Shown piece by piece: positions 7,267-14,318 of a DNA stretch of 14,318 nucleotides. Below the pieces are notes generated by a model that did not search any database, had not been told where the DNA came from, and saw only the letters and a list, made by a program, of their open reading frames with translations. A program made the translations under genes and the position numbers. Source of the stretch: Porphyromonadaceae bacterium UBA7087 (lineage in GTDB: Bacteria; Bacteroidota; Bacteroidia; Bacteroidales; Muribaculaceae); the NCBI GenBank assembly GCA_002493515.1, contig DKYZ01000141.1:3318-17635 (forward strand), written 5' to 3'. Each line of letters begins with the position of its first letter. The first letter of the stretch is position 1.

Positions 7267-10200
7267 ATGAAAAAAAGTTTAGCTTACTGGGGTCTCGGCA
7301 TATGCAGCGTCCTCGCTACCGGTGCAATTGCGGCAGGGTTGACACCCTCCGTCGCTCCCGCGTCGGAAGCTGAGGGCTTAAGTGTCGTCGCTCCACGTCA
7401 GTCGGCTCCGGAAGCCGCTGCAACCCAGTTTGAGATTCAGCCTTATACCGATGGCGATCTCAGCTCCCTCTGGATCCACTTCGATGAGGAGGGTATCTCA
7501 TTTGGCAATTTCGACGCCAATTCCGTAATGCTTGTGAACACAGCCACTGGCGAGACATATTATCTCGCTGAAATCACTGAGTACACACGCACACCCCAGC
7601 CTTCGGGCAGCAACTGGCTCATAAACCTCCGTCCTGCCGGCCAGAGGATTATCTCGCCTATCACTGTTCCCGGTGACTACACATTGACAATTGCCGATGG
7701 CCTCTTCAAGGGTGCCCAGGGCGATGTCGAGGCTCTCTCCTGGACAAAGGAGATCGCCGGTGTTCCCTTCACTATGGCAGCAGCCCACGAGGGTAACCTG
7801 AAGCAGATCAATCTCCACTTCCTCGCAGAGGGCGTTGAGTTCAACCAGGATGGCTTCAAGAAGACTCAGGGCTATCTTACAAACAAGACGGCTAACACGT
7901 CTTATGATCTTGCCGGTGTTGAGATGGATACCTTCAGCGAGCTTGGCGGTTCCAACTTCACGCTCACAATGTCTACCTCCGATGAGGTAAGGGATATCCT
8001 CGCAGGCGGTGACTATGAGCTCACTGTGCTTGCCGGCACATTCACCTATGAGGGCGCTGCCGTTCCCCAGCTCGACTGGAGCTTCGGCATCGTAAACCAT
8101 GAGGCCGAGATCGTGCCTTATGTTGCCGACAACAATCTCCAGACTCTCTGGATCAACTTCCCCAACAGGGAGATTGAGTATTATTATGGCAATAATATGC
8201 CCAACGCGATGGTGCTCGAGAACACCACTACCGGTGCTGTCTATACAATGGCCGGCGATCCCGACCGTTACACCCGCTCCACCAAGGAGGGCAGCAACTG
8301 GCTCGTAAGCTTCGTGCCCGAGGGCGAGGATGAGGTAGAGCCTATCCTGGTTCCCGGTCAGTACGTGCTCCACGTGGCTCAGGGCGTCTTCGCTACGTTC
8401 GACGGCAACCTGCCTCTCTATATGGTTCCCGCTTTTGAGTGGAATTGGACTGTAGAGGGCTATGCCTATGAGATCAAGCCCCAGGAGGAGGGTAACCTGA
8501 AGGCTATCGATATCCATTTCTTCGAGAAAGGTATCGAGTGGTTCCAGGATAACGACATGCCGGCTGCAAGACTCGTCAACAGAGTCACTGGCGCTGAGTA
8601 TGAGCTTGCCGGTTGCGACCGCAATACATTCTCTTCTGCTGACGGCAGCAACTGGACAATGATGTTCAAGCCCATGGATCTTGAGGACGCAGCTGACATC
8701 ACAGTTCCCGGCTCCTACGAGCTTGAGATCAACGAGGGTGCTTTCTACACCACCGACGAGACAGGCGAGAAGACCGGCGACGTGCAGCCTATCAAGTGGT
8801 TCTACAATATCGAGGGTATTCCTTACGAGATCGCTCCCGTAGAGGAGGGCAACCTGGCCAACATCAGCATCAACTTCTTCAACGAGACTGTTGAGTTCGA
8901 TATGGATGCCTTCATGGTAGGTGCAGCCGTCCTTACAAACAAGACCACCGGCAATGTTTACGAGCTCGCAGGGGAGCCCGTGAAGAACACCCGTTCGACC
9001 AAGGTCAACGATTGGATAATGACATTCCGTCCCGAGGGTCTTGAGGATGTTGTCGACATCAACGAGCCTGGCGTTTACGAGCTTGCAATCAAGGAAGGCG
9101 CATATGTAGCCGACGGCGAGAAGCTTCCTGTCATCACCTGGAACTATAAGATGGAGGGTTACAACTACAACATCTATCAGACCCAGACCGACAACATGAA
9201 GTCGCTCGAGATTCACTTCGACGTGGAGGGCATCGACTATTTCCAGAACAACAACGATCCTTCGAACATAGTGCTCACCAACACCACCACCGGTCAGAAG
9301 TACTATATGATCGGCTGTGACGCCAACACCCGCACAGGTCTCGGCGGCAGCAACTGGACAATGCACTTCGTGGCTTACGAGACCGAGGATTATGTGGACA
9401 TCACCACGCCCGGACTCTATCAGCTCGACATTAAGGAGGGTTCCTTCGTGATCTTCAATCCTGACGGCACAGTCGGCCAGAAGGTGCAGTCGATCACATG
9501 GTTCAAGGCTATCGAGGGCTTCAACTACACCATCGAGCCCCGTGTGGCCGGCGACCTCGGTCAGCTCGTGATCAATTTCCCCGACAACGAGGGTGTTGAG
9601 TATTATCAGGATATGGGCGACTATTCCTTCATCGTGCTCAAGAACAACACTACCGGTGAGGAGTACAACTGCCTCGGCGTTGACAGGAACGTTCGTCCCG
9701 GCAGCAAGGAGTCTTCCTGGATCATGAACTTCGGCAAGGATGGTGAGGATGGTATCGCCCGCATCATCGAGGCCGGCAACTACACGCTCTCCATCAAGGC
9801 CGGTGCGTTTGTTGTGATGGACGGCGAGGAGATCGCCGAGAAGAGCCAGAACATCTACTGGAGCTATACGGTCAATGCGTTTGAATATGAGATCACTCCT
9901 GTAAACGAGGAGAACCTCAACGTCTTCAACCTCCACTTCGAGAACGAGGCTATCGACGTTATGGAGAATCTCGCTCCCAACGCCATCGCCCTCAGAAACG
10001 TCAACACAGGCGACGTATATTATGGTGACGCTGTGCTTGACACCCGCAGCACGCTTGGCGGCAGAAACTTCACTCTCACGTTCATCCCCGAGGATGGCGA
10101 GGAAGTGGTTGACATCACTGCTCCCGGCAAATACGAGATGCTTATCCACGAGGGTGCGTTCGTAATCTATGCCGAGGATGGCTCTATCGCTACCAAGGTT

Positions 10201-11139
10201 CAGACTCTGACCTGGGATGGCAGCATCGCCGGTTATGTTTACAACATCAAGCCCTATGAGAGCGAGAACCTCGCTACTCTGGTGCTCGACTTCGAGGAGA
10301 AGTATATTGGCTACTTCGAGGACAACAACATGCCTAACCAGGGCATCCTCAGAAACCTGACAACAGGCGATGAGTATATGCTCGCAGGCGTTGAGCCTTA
10401 CACACGCAGCGAGAACGCAGGCGCAAGCTTCCTGCTCCGCTTCAAGGCTGATAACGACGAGGAGGCTGCTACTCTGGAGAACATTATCGTTCCCGGCCAG
10501 TATGTGCTCGAAGTCCGCAAGGGTGTGTTCGTAGCCTACGACGAGGAGGGTGCGAAGGTTGAGGATGTTCAGTCTCTCAACTGGAACTACATCCTTAACG
10601 GCTATGCTTACACGATTGAACCTGCCGACGAGAATAATATGAAGTCGCTTATCCTGCACTTCACCCAGACTGACGCTGAGGCCATAGTCACAAACGAGGA
10701 CTTCTTCGAGACTCAGCCGGATGCTGTCATCATGACCAACCTCTCCACAGCCAAGACATACGAGCTTGCAGGTTGTGACAAGAATTACAACTTCACCGGT
10801 GTGGGCAGCGAGTTCACCATGAACTTCCGCATCAAGGAGAACGGCAGCTGGGATGTTGTTGACATCACCGAGGCCGGTATCTACGAGCTTGACGTCAAGA
10901 AGGGCTACTTCGTGGTTGTAAACGAGGAAGATGAGATCGTCGATGAGGTTCAGCCCATCGTTTGGGAGTACATCCTTGTTGACACGGGCATCGAGAATGT
11001 TCCGGGCTTCGAGAACGTAAGCTTCGACGTATATGGTATCAATGGTACCGTGATCCTGCGCAATGCCGACAAGGATGCAGTCAACGCTCTTGACAAGGGT
11101 GTCTACATCATCAACGGCAAGCGAGTAATGATTCGTTAA
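7267..11139 (+). CDS. Secreted protein with ten tandem ~118-residue domains and a Bacteroidales C-terminal tail
   Basis: A 1290-residue protein that I do not recognise by name. Residues 1-23 are a signal peptide (MKKSLAYWGLGICSVLATGA...). Ten tandem domains follow, starting near residues 55, 168, 280, 401, 520, 634, 754, 874, 992 and 1115 (spacing 112-123). Each has the pattern Y-x-I-x-P....N(L/M)xxLxIxF, then a TTGxxYxLAG stretch, TRSxxGSNWxMxF, and DIxxPGxYELxIxEGAF, ending in a W-containing strand; alternating hydrophobic residues suggest a beta-sandwich (inference). The domains are acidic and several carry GCDxN. Residues 1240-1290 form a short beta-rich tail ending GVYIINGKRVMIR, like the C-terminal sorting-type tails of Bacteroidales secreted proteins. 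A surface or extracellular structural, adhesive or glycan-binding role is likely, but no catalytic motif is seen. It is monocistronic, with its own promoter and terminator. ATG 7267 is preceded by an A/T-rich leader. Confidence 0.9.
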   Translation: MKKSLAYWGLGICSVLATGAIAAGLTPSVAPASEAEGLSVVAPRQSAPEAAATQFEIQPYTDGDLSSLWIHFDEEGISFGNFDANSVMLVNTATGETYYLAEITEYTRTPQPSGSNWLINLRPAGQRIISPITVPGDYTLTIADGLFKGAQGDVEALSWTKEIAGVPFTMAAAHEGNLKQINLHFLAEGVEFNQDGFKKTQGYLTNKTANTSYDLAGVEMDTFSELGGSNFTLTMSTSDEVRDILAGGDYELTVLAGTFTYEGAAVPQLDWSFGIVNHEAEIVPYVADNNLQTLWINFPNREIEYYYGNNMPNAMVLENTTTGAVYTMAGDPDRYTRSTKEGSNWLVSFVPEGEDEVEPILVPGQYVLHVAQGVFATFDGNLPLYMVPAFEWNWTVEGYAYEIKPQEEGNLKAIDIHFFEKGIEWFQDNDMPAARLVNRVTGAEYELAGCDRNTFSSADGSNWTMMFKPMDLEDAADITVPGSYELEINEGAFYTTDETGEKTGDVQPIKWFYNIEGIPYEIAPVEEGNLANISINFFNETVEFDMDAFMVGAAVLTNKTTGNVYELAGEPVKNTRSTKVNDWIMTFRPEGLEDVVDINEPGVYELAIKEGAYVADGEKLPVITWNYKMEGYNYNIYQTQTDNMKSLEIHFDVEGIDYFQNNNDPSNIVLTNTTTGQKYYMIGCDANTRTGLGGSNWTMHFVAYETEDYVDITTPGLYQLDIKEGSFVIFNPDGTVGQKVQSITWFKAIEGFNYTIEPRVAGDLGQLVINFPDNEGVEYYQDMGDYSFIVLKNNTTGEEYNCLGVDRNVRPGSKESSWIMNFGKDGEDGIARIIEAGNYTLSIKAGAFVVMDGEEIAEKSQNIYWSYTVNAFEYEITPVNEENLNVFNLHFENEAIDVMENLAPNAIALRNVNTGDVYYGDAVLDTRSTLGGRNFTLTFIPEDGEEVVDITAPGKYEMLIHEGAFVIYAEDGSIATKVQTLTWDGSIAGYVYNIKPYESENLATLVLDFEEKYIGYFEDNNMPNQGILRNLTTGDEYMLAGVEPYTRSENAGASFLLRFKADNDEEAATLENIIVPGQYVLEVRKGVFVAYDEEGAKVEDVQSLNWNYILNGYAYTIEPADENNMKSLILHFTQTDAEAIVTNEDFFETQPDAVIMTNLSTAKTYELAGCDKNYNFTGVGSEFTMNFRIKENGSWDVVDITEAGIYELDVKKGYFVVVNEEDEIVDEVQPIVWEYILVDTGIENVPGFENVSFDVYGINGTVILRNADKDAVNALDKGVYIINGKRVMIR
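7429..10983 (+). repeat. Ten tandem coding repeats of about 350 bp
   Basis: Repeat units begin at 7429, 7768, 8104, 8467, 8824, 9166, 9526, 9886, 10240 and 10609. They are clearly homologous as protein but well diverged as DNA, so recent slippage or recombination between units is not evident, although short identical words recur (for example GGCAGCAACTGG at several units). Confidence 0.85.
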
Positions 11140-11164
11140 TCGAAAGATTATTTGATTTGATAGC

Positions 11165-11203
11165 GAGAGGCGTGTCCAAATGGGCACGCCTCTCTTCTCT
11201 TTC
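11165..11203 (+). terminator. Strong rho-independent terminator after the repeat-protein gene
   Basis: GAGAGGCGTGTCC (11165-11177) pairs with GGGCACGCCTCTC (11182-11194) around the loop AAAT, a 13-bp stem with one U-G pair, followed by the pyrimidine run TTCTCTTTC. It lies 25 bp after the stop codon. Confidence 0.9.
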
Positions 11204-11600
11204 ATACAGGCATAGACACCCGTCGCGAGTAAATTTTCGGTGTGCTTGCCCCTCTGTTTGTCGAATGTCGGGCCTGGCATAGATACAGATTGCACTCGAT
11301 TTGTCGTATGTCGAGCGTGGGGGCCAGGCCCTCCTGGCCTGGCATAGATGCAGACAGAGCATTACGCCTTGGCTAAGCCGCATAGGGGACGTCCGCCGCC
11401 CTGGTGCGGCGTTCTTCTGTTTCTGGCGCGAATGCGCCCCTGTTCCTCTGTTATTTCGCTAAGTTCTTGAAATACAGGTTTCTTCTGTTTCCGCGTCAAG
11501 CCGTAGGCGTGTTCTTTAGACTTCTGCGATTGAAAACCGGCGGCGAAGCCGCCACAGCCACACCACACCAGCGCGGCATCGCCGCCTAAGAAATCTCCCT
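11204..11600. repeat. Intergenic region rich in short direct repeats and GC hairpins, no convincing gene
   Basis: Direct repeats: GGCCTGGCATAGATRCAGA at 11271-11289 and 11336-11354 (one mismatch), with a weaker relative near 11206-11218; TTTGTCGWATGTCG at 11257-11270 and 11300-11313 (one mismatch); TTCTTCTGTTTC near 11412 and 11483. Hairpins: GGCCAGG/CCTGGCC (11322-11339), CGCCGC/GCGGCG (11394-11411), GGCGC/GCGCC (11425-11438), GGCGGC/GCCGCC with a 3-base loop (11539-11553), and GCGGC/GCCGC (about 11574-11586). This resembles a cluster of REP-like elements or a decayed mobile repeat; short open frames on both strands here (61 and 68 codons) look incidental. Confidence 0.55.
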
Positions 11601-11753
11601 ATCATATATTATAAATAGGTGTGTTGTTCGTTGGGCGCCCCCTCCTTGGCAGGGAGTGCCGCGAAATATTCTGATGGGAGCCAACTGGACTGTATACGGG
11701 ATAGGTGTCGGGGCAGGTGTCTCTTACCCCTCGGCAAGTGCTCAAATTTGCTT
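11601..11753. other. Intergenic sequence without a recognised feature
   Basis: Between the hairpin cluster and the left inverted repeat I see no gene, promoter of good quality or terminator. GGTGTC is repeated twice near 11704-11722, and a G4/C4 pair (about 11710-11730) could form a weak stem. Confidence 0.4.
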
Positions 11754-11771
11754 ATCTCTAAATAAGAGATA
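11754..11771 (+). repeat. Left inverted repeat (IRL) of the putative invertible segment
   Basis: ATCTCTAAATAAGAGATA is the exact reverse complement of 11916-11933 (18 of 18). Internally it has the form ATCTCT-AAATA-AGAGAT: two inverted 6-bp arms around a 5-bp asymmetric centre, the layout of a site-specific recombinase site. Flanking bases outside the repeat are not shared with the other copy. Confidence 0.85.
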
Positions 11772-11782
11772 CTTAGCACATG

Positions 11783-11814
11783 CAAAGGTACTATGTTTCA
11801 GGCATTTCACCAAA
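11783..11814 (-). promoter_or_regulatory. Consensus promoter inside the invertible segment, currently facing left
   Basis: Read on the minus strand: TTTG (11814-11811), a 20-bp spacer, TACCTTTG (11790-11783), an exact match to TTTG/TAnnTTTG. The start would lie near 11776, just before the left inverted repeat, so any transcript from either orientation begins by copying a repeat. It is immediately downstream of the A/T palindrome at 11819-11849, which could act like an UP element. Confidence 0.8.
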
Positions 11815-11818
11815 TATT

Positions 11819-11849
11819 TTTAGAAAAAAAATCAGATTTTTTTTCTAAA
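11819..11849. repeat. Perfect A/T-rich palindrome, 15-bp arms with a 1-base centre
   Basis: The bases at 11819-11833 are the exact reverse complement of 11835-11849, with A11834 at the centre; each arm contains an eight-base A or T run flanked by TAG/CTA. It lies in the middle of the invertible segment, 4 bp from the -33 box. It is too A/T-rich to be a normal terminator. A bent-DNA or protein-binding role (UP element, HU/IHF-like) is plausible. Confidence 0.7.
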
Positions 11850-11915
11850 TGTTTAGCAATCTGCTCTTGAGCTTGACTCCAAGTGTCTGATAATTAGAAG
11901 AATGCGAAAATATAT

Positions 11916-11933
11916 TATCTCTTATTTAGAGAT
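11916..11933 (+). repeat. Right inverted repeat (IRR) of the putative invertible segment
   Basis: TATCTCTTATTTAGAGAT is the exact reverse complement of 11754-11771. It ends 68 bp before the start codon of the downstream gene, the usual place for the gene-proximal repeat of an invertible promoter. Confidence 0.85.
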
Positions 11934-12001
11934 TTTACTGAGACGATTGATTTATTTGATTAGAAACTAATTGATATATAACAACTTAATACAATTTCAG
12001 T

Positions 12002-14318
12002 ATGCAGAAAAAGATTCTCATTTCTTTTGCGATGTCCGGTTTGGCCGCATTACCGGCCTTGGCGGATGTCCAGCTGCGCCAATACATGGTAGGGGATCTG
12101 TCCAACAACGGATGGGTTCCTACCGGTATGGAGGAGCCGGTGTTCAAGGGCACCGGTATCTCGTGCGGCGTCGGTGTGGGTGACATCGTGAAGACAATCA
12201 GTCTGCCAAAGGGAGACTATACCTTCACTTTCGATGGTCTTGTAAACGCTGATGTCACTATCAACGGTCAGGCTGTCCCCCAGAACCAGGGTAAGATAGA
12301 GTACAAGCTCACTCTTGCCGGCACTTCGGAGGTTGTTGTGACCGTCAAGGCTCACACAGCCGGAATATACTCGTTTAATTCGTTCTCTCTTGTCCTCAAC
12401 TTTGATGTTGAAGGAGAATACAACATCCTGAAAGTGCAATATAACGACATATTGTTCGACGTTGTCAACAATATGGGTCATTCAGACGTGCTGGTTGGGG
12501 AGAGTGCAAATCTCGCTTATGAAAGAAGCCTTCTTGATGAAAGAAAGGCTGCTATCCTCACTATGCTCAATAATATAGCTGCGAGTGAGACTGGAGAAAC
12601 CGAGACTTCGAAATATTACGGCAACCTCAAGTATTATACAGACTATAAGCTTTTCAACACTCCCAACGATGTGCAGATTGCCATCGACAAGCTTGTTGAG
12701 GACGTGAATGCTTACAATCACGAAGTCAAGGCGCTTAACGACAAATACTACAACTACGATACCAACAAGAGAGACTTCGCGAAGTTCACAGCTGACGTCA
12801 CCGACTTCCTGAACCGCTGGGAGAAGATCGACGCGATAGTAAGGGGCTACGACCTTACCGATGACTACCAGAAGTCGCTTTATGACCAGGCAGCTGCCAT
12901 CAATGCCCGTATAGTTGCGTTCAAGCAGAATATCGACGCCACGTATGCCACGGAGGAGGATTTCTTCAAAACGCCTAATACGGATTTGCAGGCAGAGGCA
13001 AAGAATATTGACGCGGATCTCACCACACTCCAGACAAATGTGGATAACTCAGCCAAGGATGTGGCTGCGTATAACACATTCTATGGTATAACCAAGAAGG
13101 CGTTTGATGACCTCTATCGTAAGGTTGTCACTGTTGTAGGAGATATCAACAAGGACAAGACCGGTATCGAGTATGCTCCTGACGGAACTCCTATCTTCGA
13201 CGTCTTCAATGACTATAAGGCTGCCCAGATCCAGGCTATTGATGATCTGTATAAGCCGGCATGCGCCACTGTTGACGATGCCGCCAACAAGACAATCGCC
13301 GGATTTGCCGCAAGGCAGGCCCAGCTGGATAAGGTTGTGAGCGATGTGTCCAAGGCAATGGAGCAGATCAAGGATGATACGGAGACATTGACCACAGAGC
13401 AGCGCAAGCTTTATTCGGAAGGATGTGAAGACTACATGCTCAAGAAGCAGGAGCTGGATAAGCTTGTCAAAGAAACCAAGGTTCCTGAAGATTACCAGCT
13501 GGATCTCGACAGCAGGATTGCCGCTGCCCGTGCTGCCCTGAAGGCCATCAACGACTATTACGTAAATGGTCTCAAGAATAATCCGCCGACGCTCGAAGCA
13601 AACGGAGCCGATAACCTCAACGCGACGTTTGATCTGGCTGTCGGTCAGATAAAGAATCTCGTTGACAAGAATCAGAATCCTGTCGTGTATCTGACGAATG
13701 CACTTGAGGAGGCCAGACGTTATGTAAAGAACGAGACCGGTAAAGCAGGTCTTACCGGTGCATATGAAGTTGATGTCAACGGCAAGTTCGCTGATACGTA
13801 TGCTTCCATCGAGGCCGCTATCGAGGCTTACAGAGAGGCTGTTGAGAACGAGCAGACACCGACAGCGACAGTTGATGATATCGACAATTCCATAGGCAAG
13901 GTCAAGGAGAATGCCGACAAGGTTATCCTTGCCTTCAAGGCTGCCAAGAGCGACCTTACGATTCTTGATGGCTACGTTCGTCAGCTCAATACGTGGGCTG
14001 CCGGCAAGACCGTGCTTCCCGGTTCCGATAAGGAATGGCGAATCAGCATGTTCAAGGCCACCTATATGACCAATGAGGACGGTCTCGAGACAAAGTATGC
14101 CGCATATCTGAAGCAGTATCAGGATGCAGCCGCCATAGCCGGTTACAAGTGTGTGGAGGCTGCCGAGAAGGTTACAGCAGATGTGAATGCCTACGGTGCG
14201 CCTGCAAAGGCAGCTGTTGCAGAGGTTGCGCTCGTCAAGGCCATCTCCGGCGAAAACAAGGATTACGTCACTAATCTTGTAGCGAAGAGTAAGACCGATA
14301 CTGTTTCATTGAGTGTGT
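12002..14318 (+). CDS. Large secreted helical protein, N-terminal part (runs off right edge), likely phase-variable
   Basis: The frame is open from the ATG at 12002 to the right edge, 772 complete codons, with the C-terminus missing. I do not recognise the family. Residues 1-21 are a signal peptide (MQKKILISFAMSGLAALPALA). Residues about 22-135 look like a beta-sandwich (GDYTFTFDGLVNADVTINGQ, then EVVVTVKAHTAGIYSFNSFS), reminiscent of carbohydrate-binding or adhesin domains, although this is only a resemblance. From about 145 onward the chain is almost entirely predicted helix, rich in Ala, Lys, Asp and Glu, with amphipathic segments such as LDKVVSDVSKAMEQIKDD and LDKLVKETK separated by short Gly/Pro/Asn linkers; this suggests a long bundle or stalk. 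No catalytic motif is seen. Its leader holds the right inverted repeat of the putative invertible promoter, so expression is probably ON/OFF, which fits a surface-exposed product. Confidence 0.85.
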   Translation, partial: MQKKILISFAMSGLAALPALADVQLRQYMVGDLSNNGWVPTGMEEPVFKGTGISCGVGVGDIVKTISLPKGDYTFTFDGLVNADVTINGQAVPQNQGKIEYKLTLAGTSEVVVTVKAHTAGIYSFNSFSLVLNFDVEGEYNILKVQYNDILFDVVNNMGHSDVLVGESANLAYERSLLDERKAAILTMLNNIAASETGETETSKYYGNLKYYTDYKLFNTPNDVQIAIDKLVEDVNAYNHEVKALNDKYYNYDTNKRDFAKFTADVTDFLNRWEKIDAIVRGYDLTDDYQKSLYDQAAAINARIVAFKQNIDATYATEEDFFKTPNTDLQAEAKNIDADLTTLQTNVDNSAKDVAAYNTFYGITKKAFDDLYRKVVTVVGDINKDKTGIEYAPDGTPIFDVFNDYKAAQIQAIDDLYKPACATVDDAANKTIAGFAARQAQLDKVVSDVSKAMEQIKDDTETLTTEQRKLYSEGCEDYMLKKQELDKLVKETKVPEDYQLDLDSRIAAARAALKAINDYYVNGLKNNPPTLEANGADNLNATFDLAVGQIKNLVDKNQNPVVYLTNALEEARRYVKNETGKAGLTGAYEVDVNGKFADTYASIEAAIEAYREAVENEQTPTATVDDIDNSIGKVKENADKVILAFKAAKSDLTILDGYVRQLNTWAAGKTVLPGSDKEWRISMFKATYMTNEDGLETKYAAYLKQYQDAAAIAGYKCVEAAEKVTADVNAYGAPAKAAVAEVALVKAISGENKDYVTNLVAKSKTDTVSLSV

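Larger units (their letters stand above)
11754..11933. other. Putative invertible promoter segment (inverton), OFF orientation
   Basis: A 180-bp segment bounded by perfect 18-bp inverted repeats and carrying one full-consensus promoter, which points left, away from the gene at 12002. Size, repeat length and promoter content match the invertible promoters that switch capsule and surface genes in Bacteroides and relatives. No consensus promoter points right in the present orientation; the best rightward candidate (TTTA at 11925-11928, 21 bp, TTTATTTG at 11951-11958) has one mismatch in each box. After inversion the boxes would map to about 11873-11876 and 11897-11904, giving a start near 11911 and a leader of about 90 nt. 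The recombinase would have to act in trans, as none is encoded in the window. Actual inversion is inference. Confidence 0.75.

Noticed and set aside
7498..11295. A 1265-codon open frame on the minus strand, antisense to the repeat-protein gene
   Set aside because: The plus-strand frame has a signal peptide, ten homologous domains, a tail, a promoter and a terminator. The minus frame has no signal sequence or recognisable domain and is explained by codon bias repeated ten times across the tandem units.
11362..11589. Small open frames of 68 codons (minus, 11362-11568) and 61 codons (plus, 11404-11589)
   Set aside because: They overlap each other on opposite strands in a hairpin-rich region, with low-complexity basic translations and no start context. 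They could belong to a dispersed repeat, but there is no support for expressed proteins.
11204..11600. CRISPR array considered for the repeated 14-mers and 19-mers
   Set aside because: Only two good copies of each repeat exist, with unequal spacing and no regular repeat-spacer pattern or cas genes.
12050..13407. Minus-strand open frames antisense to the helical protein gene (12050-12481, 12482-12721, 12880-13077, 13213-13407)
   Set aside because: The plus frame is continuous from a signal peptide at 12002 to the right edge; the minus frames are broken shadows without domains.

Overview
The window looks like chromosome from a gut-type member of the Bacteroidota, most likely order Bacteroidales and plausibly a Muribaculaceae-like lineage; the family placement is inference. 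The evidence is: four promoters of the Bacteroidota form TTTG-N19/20-TAnnTTTG, A-rich leaders without strong Shine-Dalgarno sequences, secreted glycan-active enzymes beside an AraC regulator, and a secreted repeat protein ending in a short GVYIINGKRVMIR-type tail common in Bacteroidales secreted proteins.

Left part (1-6983). On the minus strand lie a partial choloylglycine hydrolase/penicillin V acylase family gene (bile-salt or amide hydrolase; C-terminus off the window), a family GH3 beta-glucosidase and a sialate-O-acetylesterase-type (SASA) esterase. The esterase and GH3 are 47 bp apart and read as one operon that ends at a hairpin terminator before the hydrolase. Divergent from the operon are an AraC-family regulator and a GH5 endo-mannanase-like enzyme with its own strong promoter. 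Together these make a small regulated cassette that would fit an acetylated (gluco)mannan: GH5 cuts the backbone, the esterase removes acetyl groups, GH3 releases glucose and the AraC protein controls expression. No SusC/SusD pair is visible.

Middle part (6981-11203). A strong promoter, a roughly 250-nt untranslated leader and a 1290-residue secreted protein made of ten tandem domains of about 118 residues, closed by a strong terminator. I do not recognise the domain family.

Right part (11204-14318). A repeat- and hairpin-rich intergenic stretch is followed by the most interesting element: a 180-bp segment bounded by perfect 18-bp inverted repeats (11754-11771 and 11916-11933), with a consensus promoter inside that points AWAY from the next gene. 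This has the form of a phase-variable invertible promoter (inverton), captured in the OFF orientation. The gene it would control (12002 to the right edge, incomplete) encodes a large secreted protein with an N-terminal beta domain and a long helical region, probably on the cell surface. Inversion would put TTTG-N20-TACCTTTG about 90 nt upstream of its start codon. No recombinase gene is visible in the window.
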